Below, piece after piece: positions 18,428 to 26,924 of a DNA stretch of 64,000 nucleotides. The translations under genes were made by a program, and so were the position numbers. The stretch is taken from positions 1 to 64,000 of the forward strand of contig JAEYFP010000011.1 in assembly GCA_023402845.1 (NCBI GenBank). Reading direction: 5' to 3'. Under the pieces are notes generated by a model, which saw only the letters and a list, made by a program, of their open reading frames with translations, was not told where the DNA came from and did no database searches. This stretch comes from Bacillota bacterium (GTDB lineage Bacteria > Bacillota > Clostridia > Lachnospirales > Lachnospiraceae). Position 1 is the first letter of the stretch. Each line of letters opens with the position of its first letter.

Positions 18428-18850
18428 CTACCTATCCAGAGAAAAGTTTTCCGTTTTCAGATCGCAATAACGCCTACCTTTTAAAGCTGTAAACTTCAGC
18501 ACACAGTAATCAGGATCAGCTGCTCCCTGCTTATAATACATGCTGTCACCCGTACGCCATATTTCCTTCTTGATTTCTTCATCCTGCAAGACCTCCATGA
18601 TTCCGGACAGCATGACACCTTCGTAGCGGAAACGACCTCTGCGATAAAAATAAATGCTTGCTTTCGGATTTTTCATAAATTGCTGCGCACGCATAGAAGA
18701 AGTGTTTGTTGTGAAATAAAAACAATCCCCTTCTATTTTCCTCGGCGCAAACATTGCTTTCATATTCGGACAGCCTTCCTCATCTACGGAAGCTACAAAA
18801 GCTGTCTTTTGTTCCCTGATAAATTCATAAATCTGTTCCTTTGTCTTCAT
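18428..18850 (-). CDS. Pyridoxamine 5'-phosphate oxidase-like flavin protein
   Basis: This 140-residue split-barrel protein of the PNPOx-like family has VASVDEEGCPNMKAMF near the start and then FYFTTNTSSMRAQQFMKNPK, which fits FMN binding at the dimer interface. Proteins of this size usually act as FMN-, F420- or heme-binding oxidoreductases, not true pyridoxamine oxidases. The ATG abuts the stop of the MarR gene exactly, so the two are coupled. Redox or xenobiotic sensing by that MarR protein with this enzyme as output is plausible. Confidence 0.82.
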   Translation of the reverse strand: MKTKEQIYEFIREQKTAFVASVDEEGCPNMKAMFAPRKIEGDCFYFTTNTSSMRAQQFMKNPKASIYFYRRGRFRYEGVMLSGIMEVLQDEEIKKEIWRTGDSMYYKQGAADPDYCVLKFTALKGRRYCDLKTENFSLDR

Positions 18851-19327
18851 TCAAAGCTCCTCCTTAAATAAAAGTATGCTGCCCTCATCTTTGCAGGTAT
18901 GCTCGGCCTCTGTCAGCGTATTCCGTATTCTGAAAAGGAAGCTCTCAAATGTTTTTTGCTCTTCCTCTGAAAAGCCCAGGTAAAATAGTGCATTCATCTG
19001 CTGAGAAACGGTTTCATAGCTTTTTTGCAGGGACACAGCATAATCTGTAAGTGAAATAATGGTTTGACGCCGGTTACCGGGATTGATACTTCTTTCCAGA
19101 ATGCCCTTTCTGACCATACCGTCTACTACGACAGAAACGGTATTCTTTGCAAGAGATGTTCTGCTGCTGATCTCGCTGACTGTCAGGTTGTCTTCCTTCC
19201 ACAAAACAAACAGAATCCGCCCTTGTCCGCCGCTGATTTCTATACCGTTTTTCAACAGAAGCCTTTCAAAAACCCTATCCTGAAGCTGTTTGATCTGTGT
19301 AATATAAAACCCGCCTTTTGTCTCCAA
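18851..19327 (-). CDS. MarR family transcriptional regulator
   Basis: This 158-residue winged-helix protein has LTVSEISSRTSLAKNTVSVV (helices 3-4) and a wing region GILERSINPGNRRQTIISLT, both classic MarR features. The start is a TTG at 19327: a stop codon (TAA) is directly upstream in frame, GGAG lies eight bases before the TTG, and the next Met is too far in. It leads a two-gene operon with the PPOX-like gene. Direct repeats and a palindrome at 19347-19371 overlap its promoter, so autoregulation is likely. Confidence 0.87.
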   Translation of the reverse strand: METKGGFYITQIKQLQDRVFERLLLKNGIEISGGQGRILFVLWKEDNLTVSEISSRTSLAKNTVSVVVDGMVRKGILERSINPGNRRQTIISLTDYAVSLQKSYETVSQQMNALFYLGFSEEEQKTFESFLFRIRNTLTEAEHTCKDEGSILLFKEEL

Positions 19328-19346
19328 TTAATCTTCTCCTGTCCTA

Positions 19347-19395
19347 ATAGAACATTTCTATATAGAACATTACCATAAATTATTTCTGAAAGCAA
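19347..19395 (-). promoter_or_regulatory. MarR promoter with overlapping operator-like repeats
   Basis: On the minus strand, -35 TTGCTT (19395-19390), a 17-base spacer, and -10 TAATGT (19372-19367). Overlapping it are two direct copies of ATAGAACATT (19347-19356 and 19362-19371) and the palindrome TTCTATATAGAA (19356-19367). This layout fits autorepression by the MarR protein. Confidence 0.55.
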
Positions 19396-19518
19396 CCTCT
19401 TTTTCTTAATAAAGCATTGGCAATCAAACCAACTTTATAATTCTATGTTATTCTGTTTATAGAATTGCGGGAAAAAGTTTCTTTTGACCCCAATATCTTT
19501 ATAAAGGAGGTGTTACCT

Positions 19519-20448
19519 ATGTACGCATGGGAACAAATACAGGTGTCCGTAGACTATATCGAGGAACATCTTGCAGAAGAAATCAAAATTGAAAATTTGG
19601 CGAAGCTGGCATCCTTATCTCAATTTTATTATCAGAGATTATTCAGCCGCTTAGTACAAAAACCGGTGAATGAATATATTAAACTTCGCCGTCTTGCTCA
19701 CGCAGCCGAGGAGTTAACCGGTGGTAATGAGCGGATCTTGGATATCGCCTTAAAGTGCGGATTTTCTTCTCATGAAACACTGACGAGAGCATTCAAAGAT
19801 ACCTTTGGAATGACCCCCGAGGGATACCGCTCGCGCCCTGTCCGGCTGAACAATTTTATCAAACCGCAGCTTCTGTTAAATTATACTCTTGTTGATGAAG
19901 GGGTCCCTTTCATTGCCGATGATATCATACTCGAAGTAGCCCGGCAGCATCTTTCCTCATCTCAATTTTTTATTGGTATGACTGTGGAAGAACCTTTCGA
20001 TCAAATGCCCGGCGGAGGATCCACCGGAGTTGATGTGCTCGGAACGTTATGGGATGCCTTTCATAACAGCAAGCCGGCCATTCCTTTTATAAAAGAGAAC
20101 GGCGATGAGCTGGGTGTGATGTATGCAGGAACAAGAGACGGGTATTACCGCTATTTTGCGGGAGCCGAAGCTACGACAGATCAGGCCCCGGAAGGCTTTT
20201 CATCATGGGAATTAAAAGAAGGGGAATATATTGTCTGCTCCTTTGAAGCAGAGGACTTCGAACACCTTGTTATGGATGCCGTTTATAAGGCTCATAAATA
20301 TCTGTTTGAAACATGGCTTCCAAACCATAAGCTGCTCCCCGCAGCCTTTGCGGTGGAGCGGTACGCAAGCCACAGTCCTGAAACAACTTGCATGGAGGTA
20401 TGGGTTATGCCTGTCAAGGAAACAAATTTGAATGCTAATCTTCCCTAG
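19519..20448 (+). CDS. AraC family regulator with GyrI-like effector domain
   Basis: This protein of about 309 residues has an N-terminal AraC double HTH (about residues 5-105, with IENLAKLASLSQFYYQRLFS and ILDIALKCGFSSHETLTRAF) and a C-terminal GyrI-like/SHOCT effector domain (about 140-300). This is the Rob/BmrR-like arrangement that senses amphipathic drugs. The ATG at 19519 is chosen because AAAGGAGG lies seven to eight bases before it; a more upstream start at 19465 has none. It is divergent from the MarR gene. Its stop codon shares the bases CTAG with the convergent prfA stop. Confidence 0.88.
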   Translation: MYAWEQIQVSVDYIEEHLAEEIKIENLAKLASLSQFYYQRLFSRLVQKPVNEYIKLRRLAHAAEELTGGNERILDIALKCGFSSHETLTRAFKDTFGMTPEGYRSRPVRLNNFIKPQLLLNYTLVDEGVPFIADDIILEVARQHLSSSQFFIGMTVEEPFDQMPGGGSTGVDVLGTLWDAFHNSKPAIPFIKENGDELGVMYAGTRDGYYRYFAGAEATTDQAPEGFSSWELKEGEYIVCSFEAEDFEHLVMDAVYKAHKYLFETWLPNHKLLPAAFAVERYASHSPETTCMEVWVMPVKETNLNANLP

Positions 20449-21518
20449 ATTTCATTCATCTTCGCTAATTTCATACTCTGGTCAGCGGCAATACAGGCAT
20501 CCAGAATTTCCTGAAGATCACCGTTTAAAACCTTATCCAGCTTATAAAGTGTCAAATTGATACGGTGATCGGTCACACGGCCCTGCGGAAAGTTATAGGT
20601 GCGGATCTTTTCGGAACGGTCACCGGTTCCGATCTGACTGCGCCTTGCCTGTGCCTCGGCGTCATGCGCCTTCTGACATTCGATATCATACAATTTCGCC
20701 CGCAGAAGTGCAAATGCCTTTGCCTTATTTTGCAGCTGTGATTTTTCCGTCTGGCTGTACACGACAATTCCGGTAGGATAATGCGTCAAACGCACCGCCG
20801 AATCCGTCGTATTAACACATTGACCGCCATTTCCTGAGGCACGCATCACATCAATGCGAATATCCTTCTCTTCGATCTGGACATCCACCTCCTCTGCCTC
20901 CGGCATCACCGCAACCGTAATGGTTGATGTATGAATACGCCCGCCGGACTCAGTCTCCGGCACACGCTGCACACGATGAACACCGCTCTCGTATTTCATT
21001 ACGGAATAGGCACCCTGTCCCGTAAGCATAAACGTTACGCTCTTCATCCCTCCGATGCCGATCTCTTCAACCTCCATTGTTTCGATCTTCCAGCGGCGGC
21101 TTTCCGCATAATGCACATACATCCTGTAAATTTCCGCAGCAAACAGCGCTGCTTCATCCCCGCCTGCACCGGCACGGATTTCCACAATTACATTTTTATC
21201 GTCATTCGGATCTTTGGGCAAAAGGAGAATCTTCATTTCGGTCTCAAGCTCCTCAACACGCTTTTTTGAGGCTGCAAGTTCCTCCTTGAGCATTTCTCTC
21301 ATTTCCTCATCATTTTCTTCATTCAGCATGGAAAGACTGTCCTCTATATCCTGCTTGCATTTTTTATATTCCCGATAGGCATTGACTATCGGAGTCAAAT
21401 CGCTCTGTTCTTTCATCAATGCACGGAAACGCTGCTGATTATCAGTCACTGTCGGCTCATTCAGCTCACCCATAATTTCCTCATATCTGATTAATAAATC
21501 CTCTAACCTGTCAAACAT
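20445..21518 (-). CDS. prfA: Peptide chain release factor 1
   Basis: This 357-residue class I release factor recognises UAA and UAG. The tripeptide anticodon is PET in RVPETESGGRIHTS, the form found in RF1 of Bacillus (PxT rather than the SPF of RF2). The GGQ peptidyl-hydrolysis motif is in ASGNGGQCVNTTDS, at about residue 233. The length is standard. A GAGGAAAG site precedes the ATG at 21518. prmC, which methylates the GGQ glutamine, lies directly downstream in the same operon. Confidence 0.96.
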   Translation of the reverse strand: MFDRLEDLLIRYEEIMGELNEPTVTDNQQRFRALMKEQSDLTPIVNAYREYKKCKQDIEDSLSMLNEENDEEMREMLKEELAASKKRVEELETEMKILLLPKDPNDDKNVIVEIRAGAGGDEAALFAAEIYRMYVHYAESRRWKIETMEVEEIGIGGMKSVTFMLTGQGAYSVMKYESGVHRVQRVPETESGGRIHTSTITVAVMPEAEEVDVQIEEKDIRIDVMRASGNGGQCVNTTDSAVRLTHYPTGIVVYSQTEKSQLQNKAKAFALLRAKLYDIECQKAHDAEAQARRSQIGTGDRSEKIRTYNFPQGRVTDHRINLTLYKLDKVLNGDLQEILDACIAADQSMKLAKMNEI

Positions 21519-21581
21519 TTCTTTCCTCCGTCACAAAGCGGACAAGTCCGCTCAAACTGTCTAATCCATCCGCTGCCAGGG

Positions 21582-22421
21582 TCACTCCGTCTTCGTCCCG
21601 CATACGACCCGGTCAAGGCCTGCCAGATCCTTTACAATTCTTATCTGATCAAATCCGTTTTCACGCATAATGGCACATACCTGCCCACCCTGGTCATATC
21701 CGATCTCAAACAGCAGCTTTCCCCCGCGCACCAGATAATTCCGGGATTCCCTGCTGATTTTTCTGTAAAAATAAAGACCGTCTTCTCTGCCGTCCAACGC
21801 CAGTACAGGTTCATGCAGACGAACTTCCTCCATCAGCGTTTCAATTTCCTTTGTACGAATATAGGGCGGATTAGATACGATCACGTCAAACTTTTGCACG
21901 GGAAGCTTCTCAAATAAATCACTTTTCACAAAAGTGACCGGCATCTGATGATACGCTGCATTCTGTTTTGCGATGGCAAGCGCCTCCCCGGATAAATCCA
22001 CTGCGGTTCCGACAAGCTCGTTTTTATATTTCATGAGACTGATCAAAATACAGCCGGTACCCGTACATAAATCCAACACACGCATACCGTCCATCGTTTC
22101 AATCATAGCCTCTTCCACAAGGCATTCCGTATCCTGCCTCGGTATCAGCACCTGTTCATTGACCGCAAAACGCAGTCCCATAAATTCTTGAAAACCCGTC
22201 AGCTGCTGAAGCGGAACATGGGATGCCCGCTTTTCAAGCAAAGCCGTATACCGGCTTTCCTGTTCTGCCGCAACTGGTTTATCTCCATGCGCCAGCAGAT
22301 CATTTCGATCCGTACCCATGACAAACTCAAGTAAAAGCCGGGCATCTAAAGATGCCTCCGCAATACCGCTCTTAAGCAGCCTTTTCTCGCCGCTTTTATA
22401 TAGCTCACGGTAACTTTGCAT
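21582..22421 (-). CDS. prmC: Release factor glutamine methyltransferase
   Basis: This SAM-dependent enzyme of about 279 residues methylates the GGQ Gln of RF1 and RF2. The N-terminal helical domain contains LDARLLLEFVMG. The SAM site is VLDLCTGTGCILISL, and the catalytic NPPY is in VIVSNPPYIR. The Met at 22421 is preferred because the domain starts there (SYRELYKSG) and GGAAGG lies upstream, although with long spacing. An ATG at 22445 or a TTG at 22451 are alternatives. It overlaps the end of the DUF1385 gene and stands just upstream of prfA, its substrate gene. Confidence 0.93.
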   Translation of the reverse strand: MQSYRELYKSGEKRLLKSGIAEASLDARLLLEFVMGTDRNDLLAHGDKPVAAEQESRYTALLEKRASHVPLQQLTGFQEFMGLRFAVNEQVLIPRQDTECLVEEAMIETMDGMRVLDLCTGTGCILISLMKYKNELVGTAVDLSGEALAIAKQNAAYHQMPVTFVKSDLFEKLPVQKFDVIVSNPPYIRTKEIETLMEEVRLHEPVLALDGREDGLYFYRKISRESRNYLVRGGKLLFEIGYDQGGQVCAIMRENGFDQIRIVKDLAGLDRVVCGTKTE

Positions 22422-23406
22422 CTGATTCGCTGCCTTCCGTTTCATAACCAAATTCGTCTCTCAAATAGGTCCGCCAATCAAATACAGCTTCTACCGCCGC
22501 GATCGCGACCTCGATCATTTCGTCCTCCGGCTCCTTTGTCGTCAGCTTCTGCAGCCACATGCCGGGAGCAGATAAGATCTTGATAATCAAGCTGCTGCTC
22601 CTGCCCGCAAGCCGGATAATTTCATAAGAAAGACTGGCAATCACCGGAATCAAAAGAAGCCTGACTACAACTCGCATAATCGGGTCTTCCACACGAATAA
22701 AAATAAACAGGACGACACTGATAAATATTACAAAAAACAGGAAGCTCGTTCCGCAGCGCTTATGCTGTCTCGATGACTTTCTGACATTTTCAACCGTAAG
22801 CGGATATGCCTTTTCAATGCAGTTAATGCATTTATGCTCCGCACCATGGTACATGAAAACCCGCCTGATATCCTTCATACAGGAGATTCCTACAATATAT
22901 AATACAAAGATCACAATTCTGATGCAGCCCTCCATAATCGCTATGACTGTATCTGATACAATCCATTGTTTCAAAAGCTGCGCAAGAAAATAAGGCAGCA
23001 GCATAAATAAGCCGATTGCGAGCAAGACGGATAGAAATACGGTAAAGCCTGTCAATATTTTTTCCGCACTGTCGCCAAACAGTCTGTCAATCGGTTTCTG
23101 CTTCTGCTTTTTCTTCTCATCCACCTCTTCATAAAATGAGGCCGAGTATGTCAGGGTTCTGACTCCCAGAATCATGGAATCAATGAAATTAAATACGCCT
23201 CTGATAAACGGGATTTTCGTCAGGCGTTCGCTTGGTGCAAAGGATTCAAATTCCTCCAGCACGACTTCGATCTCGTTGCTCGGCGTCCGAACCGCAATCG
23301 AATATTTATCCTTATTCTTCATCATAATACCTTCGATGACTGCCTGACCGCCGATTCCGGAATACCGTTCCCGCTTCTTCTTTTTCTTACCGCTTCTTTT
23401 CGCCAT
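22405..23406 (-). CDS. DUF1385 membrane protein
   Basis: This protein of about 333 residues has a Lys/Arg-rich start (MAKRSGKKKKKRERYSGIGG), then the family signature GGQAVIEGIMMKNKDKYSIA. Several membrane segments follow, and a central MYHGAEHKCINCIEKAYPL carries a possible metal site (HGAEHK...C..C). DUF1385 has no proven function and is commonly found beside prmC and prfA in Clostridia. The ATG at 23406 is chosen over an upstream Met because TTGAGG lies eight bases before it. It is first in the DUF1385-prmC-prfA order; the 88-base repeat array lies upstream of it. Confidence 0.87.
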   Translation of the reverse strand: MAKRSGKKKKKRERYSGIGGQAVIEGIMMKNKDKYSIAVRTPSNEIEVVLEEFESFAPSERLTKIPFIRGVFNFIDSMILGVRTLTYSASFYEEVDEKKKQKQKPIDRLFGDSAEKILTGFTVFLSVLLAIGLFMLLPYFLAQLLKQWIVSDTVIAIMEGCIRIVIFVLYIVGISCMKDIRRVFMYHGAEHKCINCIEKAYPLTVENVRKSSRQHKRCGTSFLFFVIFISVVLFIFIRVEDPIMRVVVRLLLIPVIASLSYEIIRLAGRSSSLIIKILSAPGMWLQKLTTKEPEDEMIEVAIAAVEAVFDWRTYLRDEFGYETEGSESDAKLP

Positions 23407-23444
23407 ATTATTTTCCTCAAATTGTACGCCGATGCACATAAATC

Positions 23445-23793
23445 TTTATAGAGAATCTGTATACAGATTCTCTATGCGCGCGAGCAGTGCCGTTTACGGC
23501 ATAATCCCGCTCTGCGAGCTGCGCATAACATTTTTATAGAGAATCTGTGTACAGATTCTCCGCGCGCAAGCAGTACCGTCTACGACATACTTCCATTCTG
23601 CGAGCTACGCATAATACCTTATATATAGGATCTGCGTACAGATTCTCTCCGCGCGCGAGCAGTACCGTCTACGGTATCATTCCGCTCTGCGAGCTGCGCA
23701 TAACACTTTATATAGAGAATCTGTGTACAGATTCTCTCCGCGCGCGAGCAGTGCCGTTTACGGCATAATCCCGCTCTGCGAGCTGCGCATAAT
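23445..23793. repeat. Four tandem ~88-base structured repeats
   Basis: Anchor sequence GAATCTG (one copy GGATCTG) recurs at 23453, 23541, 23628 and 23717, giving periods of 88, 87 and 89. Each unit holds three palindromic parts. The first is AGAATCTG-TGTA-CAGATTCT. The second is TGCCGT-tt-ACGGCA (or TACCGT-ct-ACGGTA). The third is an outer helix, GCGCGC-GA-GCAG with CTGC-GA-GCTGCGC, enclosing the second. The region is non-coding: open frames across it are translations of the repeat. It lies between rpmE and the DUF1385 gene. Confidence 0.9.
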
Positions 23794-23796
23794 ACT

Positions 23797-23838
23797 TTTA
23801 TTTAATAGGAAATTCTTCGAAATTTCCTATTAAATAAA
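23797..23838. repeat. Perfect 18-base inverted repeat
   Basis: TTTATTTAATAGGAAATT pairs without mismatch with its complement around a CTTCGA loop. It directly follows the 88-base repeat array and partly overlaps the rpmE terminator. The very AT-rich stem makes a simple terminator role uncertain. Confidence 0.8.
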
Positions 23839-23864
23839 GGTTGAGATTTAAAAACCTCAACCTT
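23837..23864 (-). terminator. Intrinsic terminator of rpmE
   Basis: On the minus strand, AAGGTTGAG pairs with CTCAACCTT around a T-rich loop, and the run TATTTAATA follows. It starts 11 bases after the rpmE stop codon. Confidence 0.75.
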
Positions 23865-23874
23865 TCCAATCTCA

Positions 23875-24081
23875 TTATTTGCTTTCGACGCCATATTTCT
23901 TGTTGAACTTGTCGATACGTCCGGCAGCTCTGGCTGACTTCTGCTGGCCTGTATAGAATGAGTGGCACTTAGAGCAGATCTCAACGTGAATTTCCTTCTT
24001 TGTCGAGCCTGTCACAAATGTGTTTCCGCAGTTGCAGGTCACCGTTGCCTGATGATAATCCGGATGGATTCCTTCTTTCAT
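23875..24081 (-). CDS. rpmE: 50S ribosomal protein L31, zinc form
   Basis: This 68-residue protein begins MKEGIHPDYHQATVTCNCGN. Four zinc ligands, C16, C18, C36 and C39 (CSKCH), identify the zinc-containing (C+) type of bacterial L31. The C-terminus GRIDKFNKKYG is typical. The ATG at 24081 is preferred over a GTG at 24090, because GAGAGG sits at correct spacing before it. It is located between rho and the DUF1385/prmC/prfA group, a classical Firmicute order. Confidence 0.95.
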   Translation of the reverse strand: MKEGIHPDYHQATVTCNCGNTFVTGSTKKEIHVEICSKCHSFYTGQQKSARAAGRIDKFNKKYGVESK

Positions 24082-24175
24082 TTCTTTCACCTCTCTATAT
24101 TCATAGTTCTTTTTTTACATATTGATAAACAGCTTAGTAATTGTAACATAGCTTACCTGCTTGTGCAAGTACTTT

Positions 24176-25672
24176 TTATATAAACCTGATTTTTTTCACC
24201 ATGTCCACAAACTCCCTGTTATTGCGGGTACGCACAAACATATCCAATATCTTCTCTACCGCCTCGTCAGCCTTCATTCCGTTCAGCGCTTTGCGCATAA
24301 TGTTTATGGCCTCGAGCTCTTCTCTGTCAAGCAGCAGATCCTCTCGTCTCGTACCGGATTTCGGAATATCAATCGCGGGAAATACACGCTTTTCGGAAAG
24401 CTTTCTGTCCAGCACCATTTCCATGTTACCTGTTCCCTTGAATTCCTCGTATACGACATCATCCATCTTGCTTCCGGTCTCAATCAGTGCGGTAGCAAGA
24501 ATTGTCAGGCTGCCGCCCTCGCGCATATTTCTCGCCGCGCCGAAAAACCGCTTCGGCATATGAAGCGCCGCCGGATCCAAACCACCGGACAGCGTCCTTC
24601 CGCTGGGCGGAACTGTCAGATTATAAGCTCTTGTCAGCCTCGTAATGCTGTCAAGCAGGATCGTAACCTCTCTACCGTGCTCAACAAGGCGCTTTGCCCG
24701 TTCAATGACCATTTCCGAAACCCGCTTGTGATGCTCCGGCAGTTCATCGAACGTAGAATAAATGACTTCGACATTTCTTCCCTCGATCGCCTCCTTAATA
24801 TCCGTAACTTCCTCAGGACGCTCATCAATCAGGAGGATAATCAAGTGCATTTCCGGATTGTTTCTCGTAACGGACTTTGCTACCTCCTTGAGCAGTGTCG
24901 TCTTTCCTGCCTTTGGCGGGGAAACGATCATACCGCGTTGTCCTTTGCCGACAGGGGACATCAAATCCATAATCCGCATTGCGATGCTGCCGCCCTGCAT
25001 TTCGAGGTGAATGCGCTCATTTGGAAAAATCGGGGTCAGATCCTCGAAGTTTTTTCTTCTGGAAGCCTCCGCCGGCGTCATTCCGTTGATCGTCTTGACA
25101 AACAGCAATGCGCCGAATTTATCGTTCTGGGTCTTTACCCTTGTATTGCCGACAATGATATCACCGGTTTTTAAACCGAAACGGCGAATCTGGCTGGGTG
25201 CCACATAAACATCATTCTCACCCGGCAAATAATTTTCACTCCTGATAAAACCATAACCGTCCGTGAGTACCTCAAGTATCCCATTTGCCGCAATTCCGCT
25301 GTCAAGGCTCTTCTTTTCCTCGGAAATGTCAATATCCTCTGTAAGTCCTGTCTCCGCCTGTGCCGCAGGCTTGTCTGCCGCTTTTTCGCCGGAAGCTCTA
25401 TTTTCTTCTCTGACCGAAGGTCTGTTTTCTTCTCTTACGGATGGTCTGCTTTCCTCTCTGACTGCAGGCTTGCTTTCCGCTTCGTTTTCCGCCTTTCCTG
25501 CAGGCTTGCTTTCCGTTTCGCTTTCCGCCTTTCCTGCCGCCTTCTCATCTTCCGCCACCATCGCCTCCACGACCGCCGATTTTTTCATGGCAGAAACATT
25601 TTTGATTCCCCGCGCCTTTGCAATATCCTTTAAGGCTGCAAGAGACAGGGATTCATACCTCTCACGCATCAT
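24176..25672 (-). CDS. rho: Transcription termination factor Rho
   Basis: This 498-residue hexameric RNA helicase has an N-terminal helical domain (residues 1-45) and then a charged low-complexity insertion at about 46-125 built from repeats such as SKPA and REENRPSV. The cold-shock-type RNA-binding domain follows (GYGFIRSENYLPGENDVYV), then the ATPase with P-loop PPKAGKTTLL, Walker B region LIILLIDERPEE and Q-loop/R-loop TALIETGSKMDDVVYEEFKG. Without the insertion it is near the usual 420 residues. It has a long (about 145-base) leader behind promoter 25824-25852, consistent with attenuation-type autoregulation known for rho genes. Confidence 0.96.
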   Translation of the reverse strand: MMRERYESLSLAALKDIAKARGIKNVSAMKKSAVVEAMVAEDEKAAGKAESETESKPAGKAENEAESKPAVREESRPSVREENRPSVREENRASGEKAADKPAAQAETGLTEDIDISEEKKSLDSGIAANGILEVLTDGYGFIRSENYLPGENDVYVAPSQIRRFGLKTGDIIVGNTRVKTQNDKFGALLFVKTINGMTPAEASRRKNFEDLTPIFPNERIHLEMQGGSIAMRIMDLMSPVGKGQRGMIVSPPKAGKTTLLKEVAKSVTRNNPEMHLIILLIDERPEEVTDIKEAIEGRNVEVIYSTFDELPEHHKRVSEMVIERAKRLVEHGREVTILLDSITRLTRAYNLTVPPSGRTLSGGLDPAALHMPKRFFGAARNMREGGSLTILATALIETGSKMDDVVYEEFKGTGNMEMVLDRKLSEKRVFPAIDIPKSGTRREDLLLDREELEAINIMRKALNGMKADEAVEKILDMFVRTRNNREFVDMVKKIRFI

Positions 25673-25823
25673 ACTTTTTCTTCCTCCTAAAAGAGCCTTT
25701 CCTAAAATGAAACATTTTTTATTTTATAGTAACGTTATTTGAACTATTTTTGTACACTTTATGTCTGTCTTTGGGATTATAAATGGATTTGATAACAAAA
25801 AATAGGATCACTAACCAATCTGC

Positions 25824-25852
25824 ATTATACATTATTTTTTCAAAAAAGGCAA
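25824..25852 (-). promoter_or_regulatory. Candidate rho promoter
   Basis: On the minus strand, -35 TTGCCT at 25852-25847, a 17-base spacer, and -10 TATAAT at 25829-25824. The predicted transcript start is about 145 bases before the rho start codon. The rest of the 288-base divergent region shows no other feature I can support. Confidence 0.55.
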
Positions 25853-25960
25853 CAACAACTTGATTTCATTCTTCTAATCCTTTATGATAAGAATAGGGGA
25901 AACAGAGTTGTCCGCAGCGATTTTGACCGCTTCGGACGGTTTCTGTACAGGGAGCATGAG

Positions 25961-26899
25961 ATGGCATCACAAAAGCAATGGGGTCAAAAGCCATACTATT
26001 CTTTAGACTATTATTTGAGGGAGCATTTTGGTCAAAAGCTTTATAAGCTTTCTTTAAACGGGCATATGACCTGTCCGAACAGGGACGGGACAATCGATAC
26101 ACGGGGCTGTATTTTTTGCAGCGAAGGCGGCAGCGGTGACTTTACACCTGCAATGCTGTCTTCCATCACCGCCCAGATTGAAGAAGCCAAGAAGCTTGTT
26201 GCCGGCAAATATCATTCCAATCAATACATTGCTTATTTTCAGGCATACACAAACACGTATGCACCCGTTTCCCATTTACGAAAAGTATATACGGAGGCCA
26301 TCCTTCATCCCGACATTGCAGCGCTTTCCATCGCCACCAGACCGGACTGCCTAAATCACGAGGTTCTTTCACTGCTTTCTGAAATCAACCGGATCAAACC
26401 GGTATTCATTGAGCTGGGACTGCAGACGGTGCACGAAGAAACTGCCGGATTGATCAGGCGGGGATATCCGCTGTCCTGCTTTACGGAAGCTGTCAAAGCA
26501 TTACACCGTTTATCCATTCCGGTCATTGTGCATCTGATCCTTGGTCTTCCAAATGAAACGCCCGCTCAGATGCTCGAATCTGTACAATATATGAATGAGC
26601 TGCCTGTTTCCGGTGTAAAGCTCCAGCTCATGCATGTGCTTAAGAATACGGATCTGGCTGCGCTTTATGAGGCGGGACTTTATACACCGCTCACCTTTAA
26701 GCAGTATTCCGATATTTTGGTTCACTGTATCGGATACCTTTCTGAGCGGATTGTCATTCACCGCATTACAGGGGATGCGCCAAAAAGTCTGCTGCTGGCA
26801 CCTGTGTGGAGTGCTGACAAAAAGCGGGTACTTAATACGCTTCATAAAGATTTTCGGGAAAGAAAGATCTGGCAGGGAAAATATCTGACAGAAGATTGA
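25961..26899 (+). CDS. TIGR01212 family radical SAM protein
   Basis: This 312-residue protein of the YhcC/YtqA group has its cluster cysteines in CPNRDGTIDTRGCIFC (Cx11-12Cx2C spacing, diagnostic of this subfamily). IELGLQTVHEET and VHLILGLPNETPAQMLESVQ correspond to the SAM and barrel regions. It should bind a [4Fe-4S] cluster and cleave SAM. The substrate is unsettled for the family, though tRNA or rRNA modification has been proposed. The ATG at 25961 follows GGGAG. It is followed by the DUF4364 gene, 25 bases downstream. Confidence 0.87.
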   Translation: MASQKQWGQKPYYSLDYYLREHFGQKLYKLSLNGHMTCPNRDGTIDTRGCIFCSEGGSGDFTPAMLSSITAQIEEAKKLVAGKYHSNQYIAYFQAYTNTYAPVSHLRKVYTEAILHPDIAALSIATRPDCLNHEVLSLLSEINRIKPVFIELGLQTVHEETAGLIRRGYPLSCFTEAVKALHRLSIPVIVHLILGLPNETPAQMLESVQYMNELPVSGVKLQLMHVLKNTDLAALYEAGLYTPLTFKQYSDILVHCIGYLSERIVIHRITGDAPKSLLLAPVWSADKKRVLNTLHKDFRERKIWQGKYLTED

Positions 26900-26924
26900 T
26901 GAAAAACAGGAGGTGGAAAAGCCT

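Noticed and set aside
21538..21551. GCGGAC-AA-GTCCGC palindrome between prfA and prmC as a terminator
   Set aside because: The stem is only six bases with a two-base loop and no U-tract, and the genes appear to be co-transcribed.
23547..23768. 73-codon frame with internal repeats
   Set aside because: It is simply the translation of the 88-base repeat array; the period is not a multiple of three and there is no ribosome binding site.
23445..23793. CRISPR array
   Set aside because: The units are near-identical throughout, with no unique spacers and no cas genes nearby.
24161..25174. Plus-strand open frame of 337 codons
   Set aside because: It is antisense to rho, with basic, Cys/His-rich composition typical of shadow frames, and has no domain.
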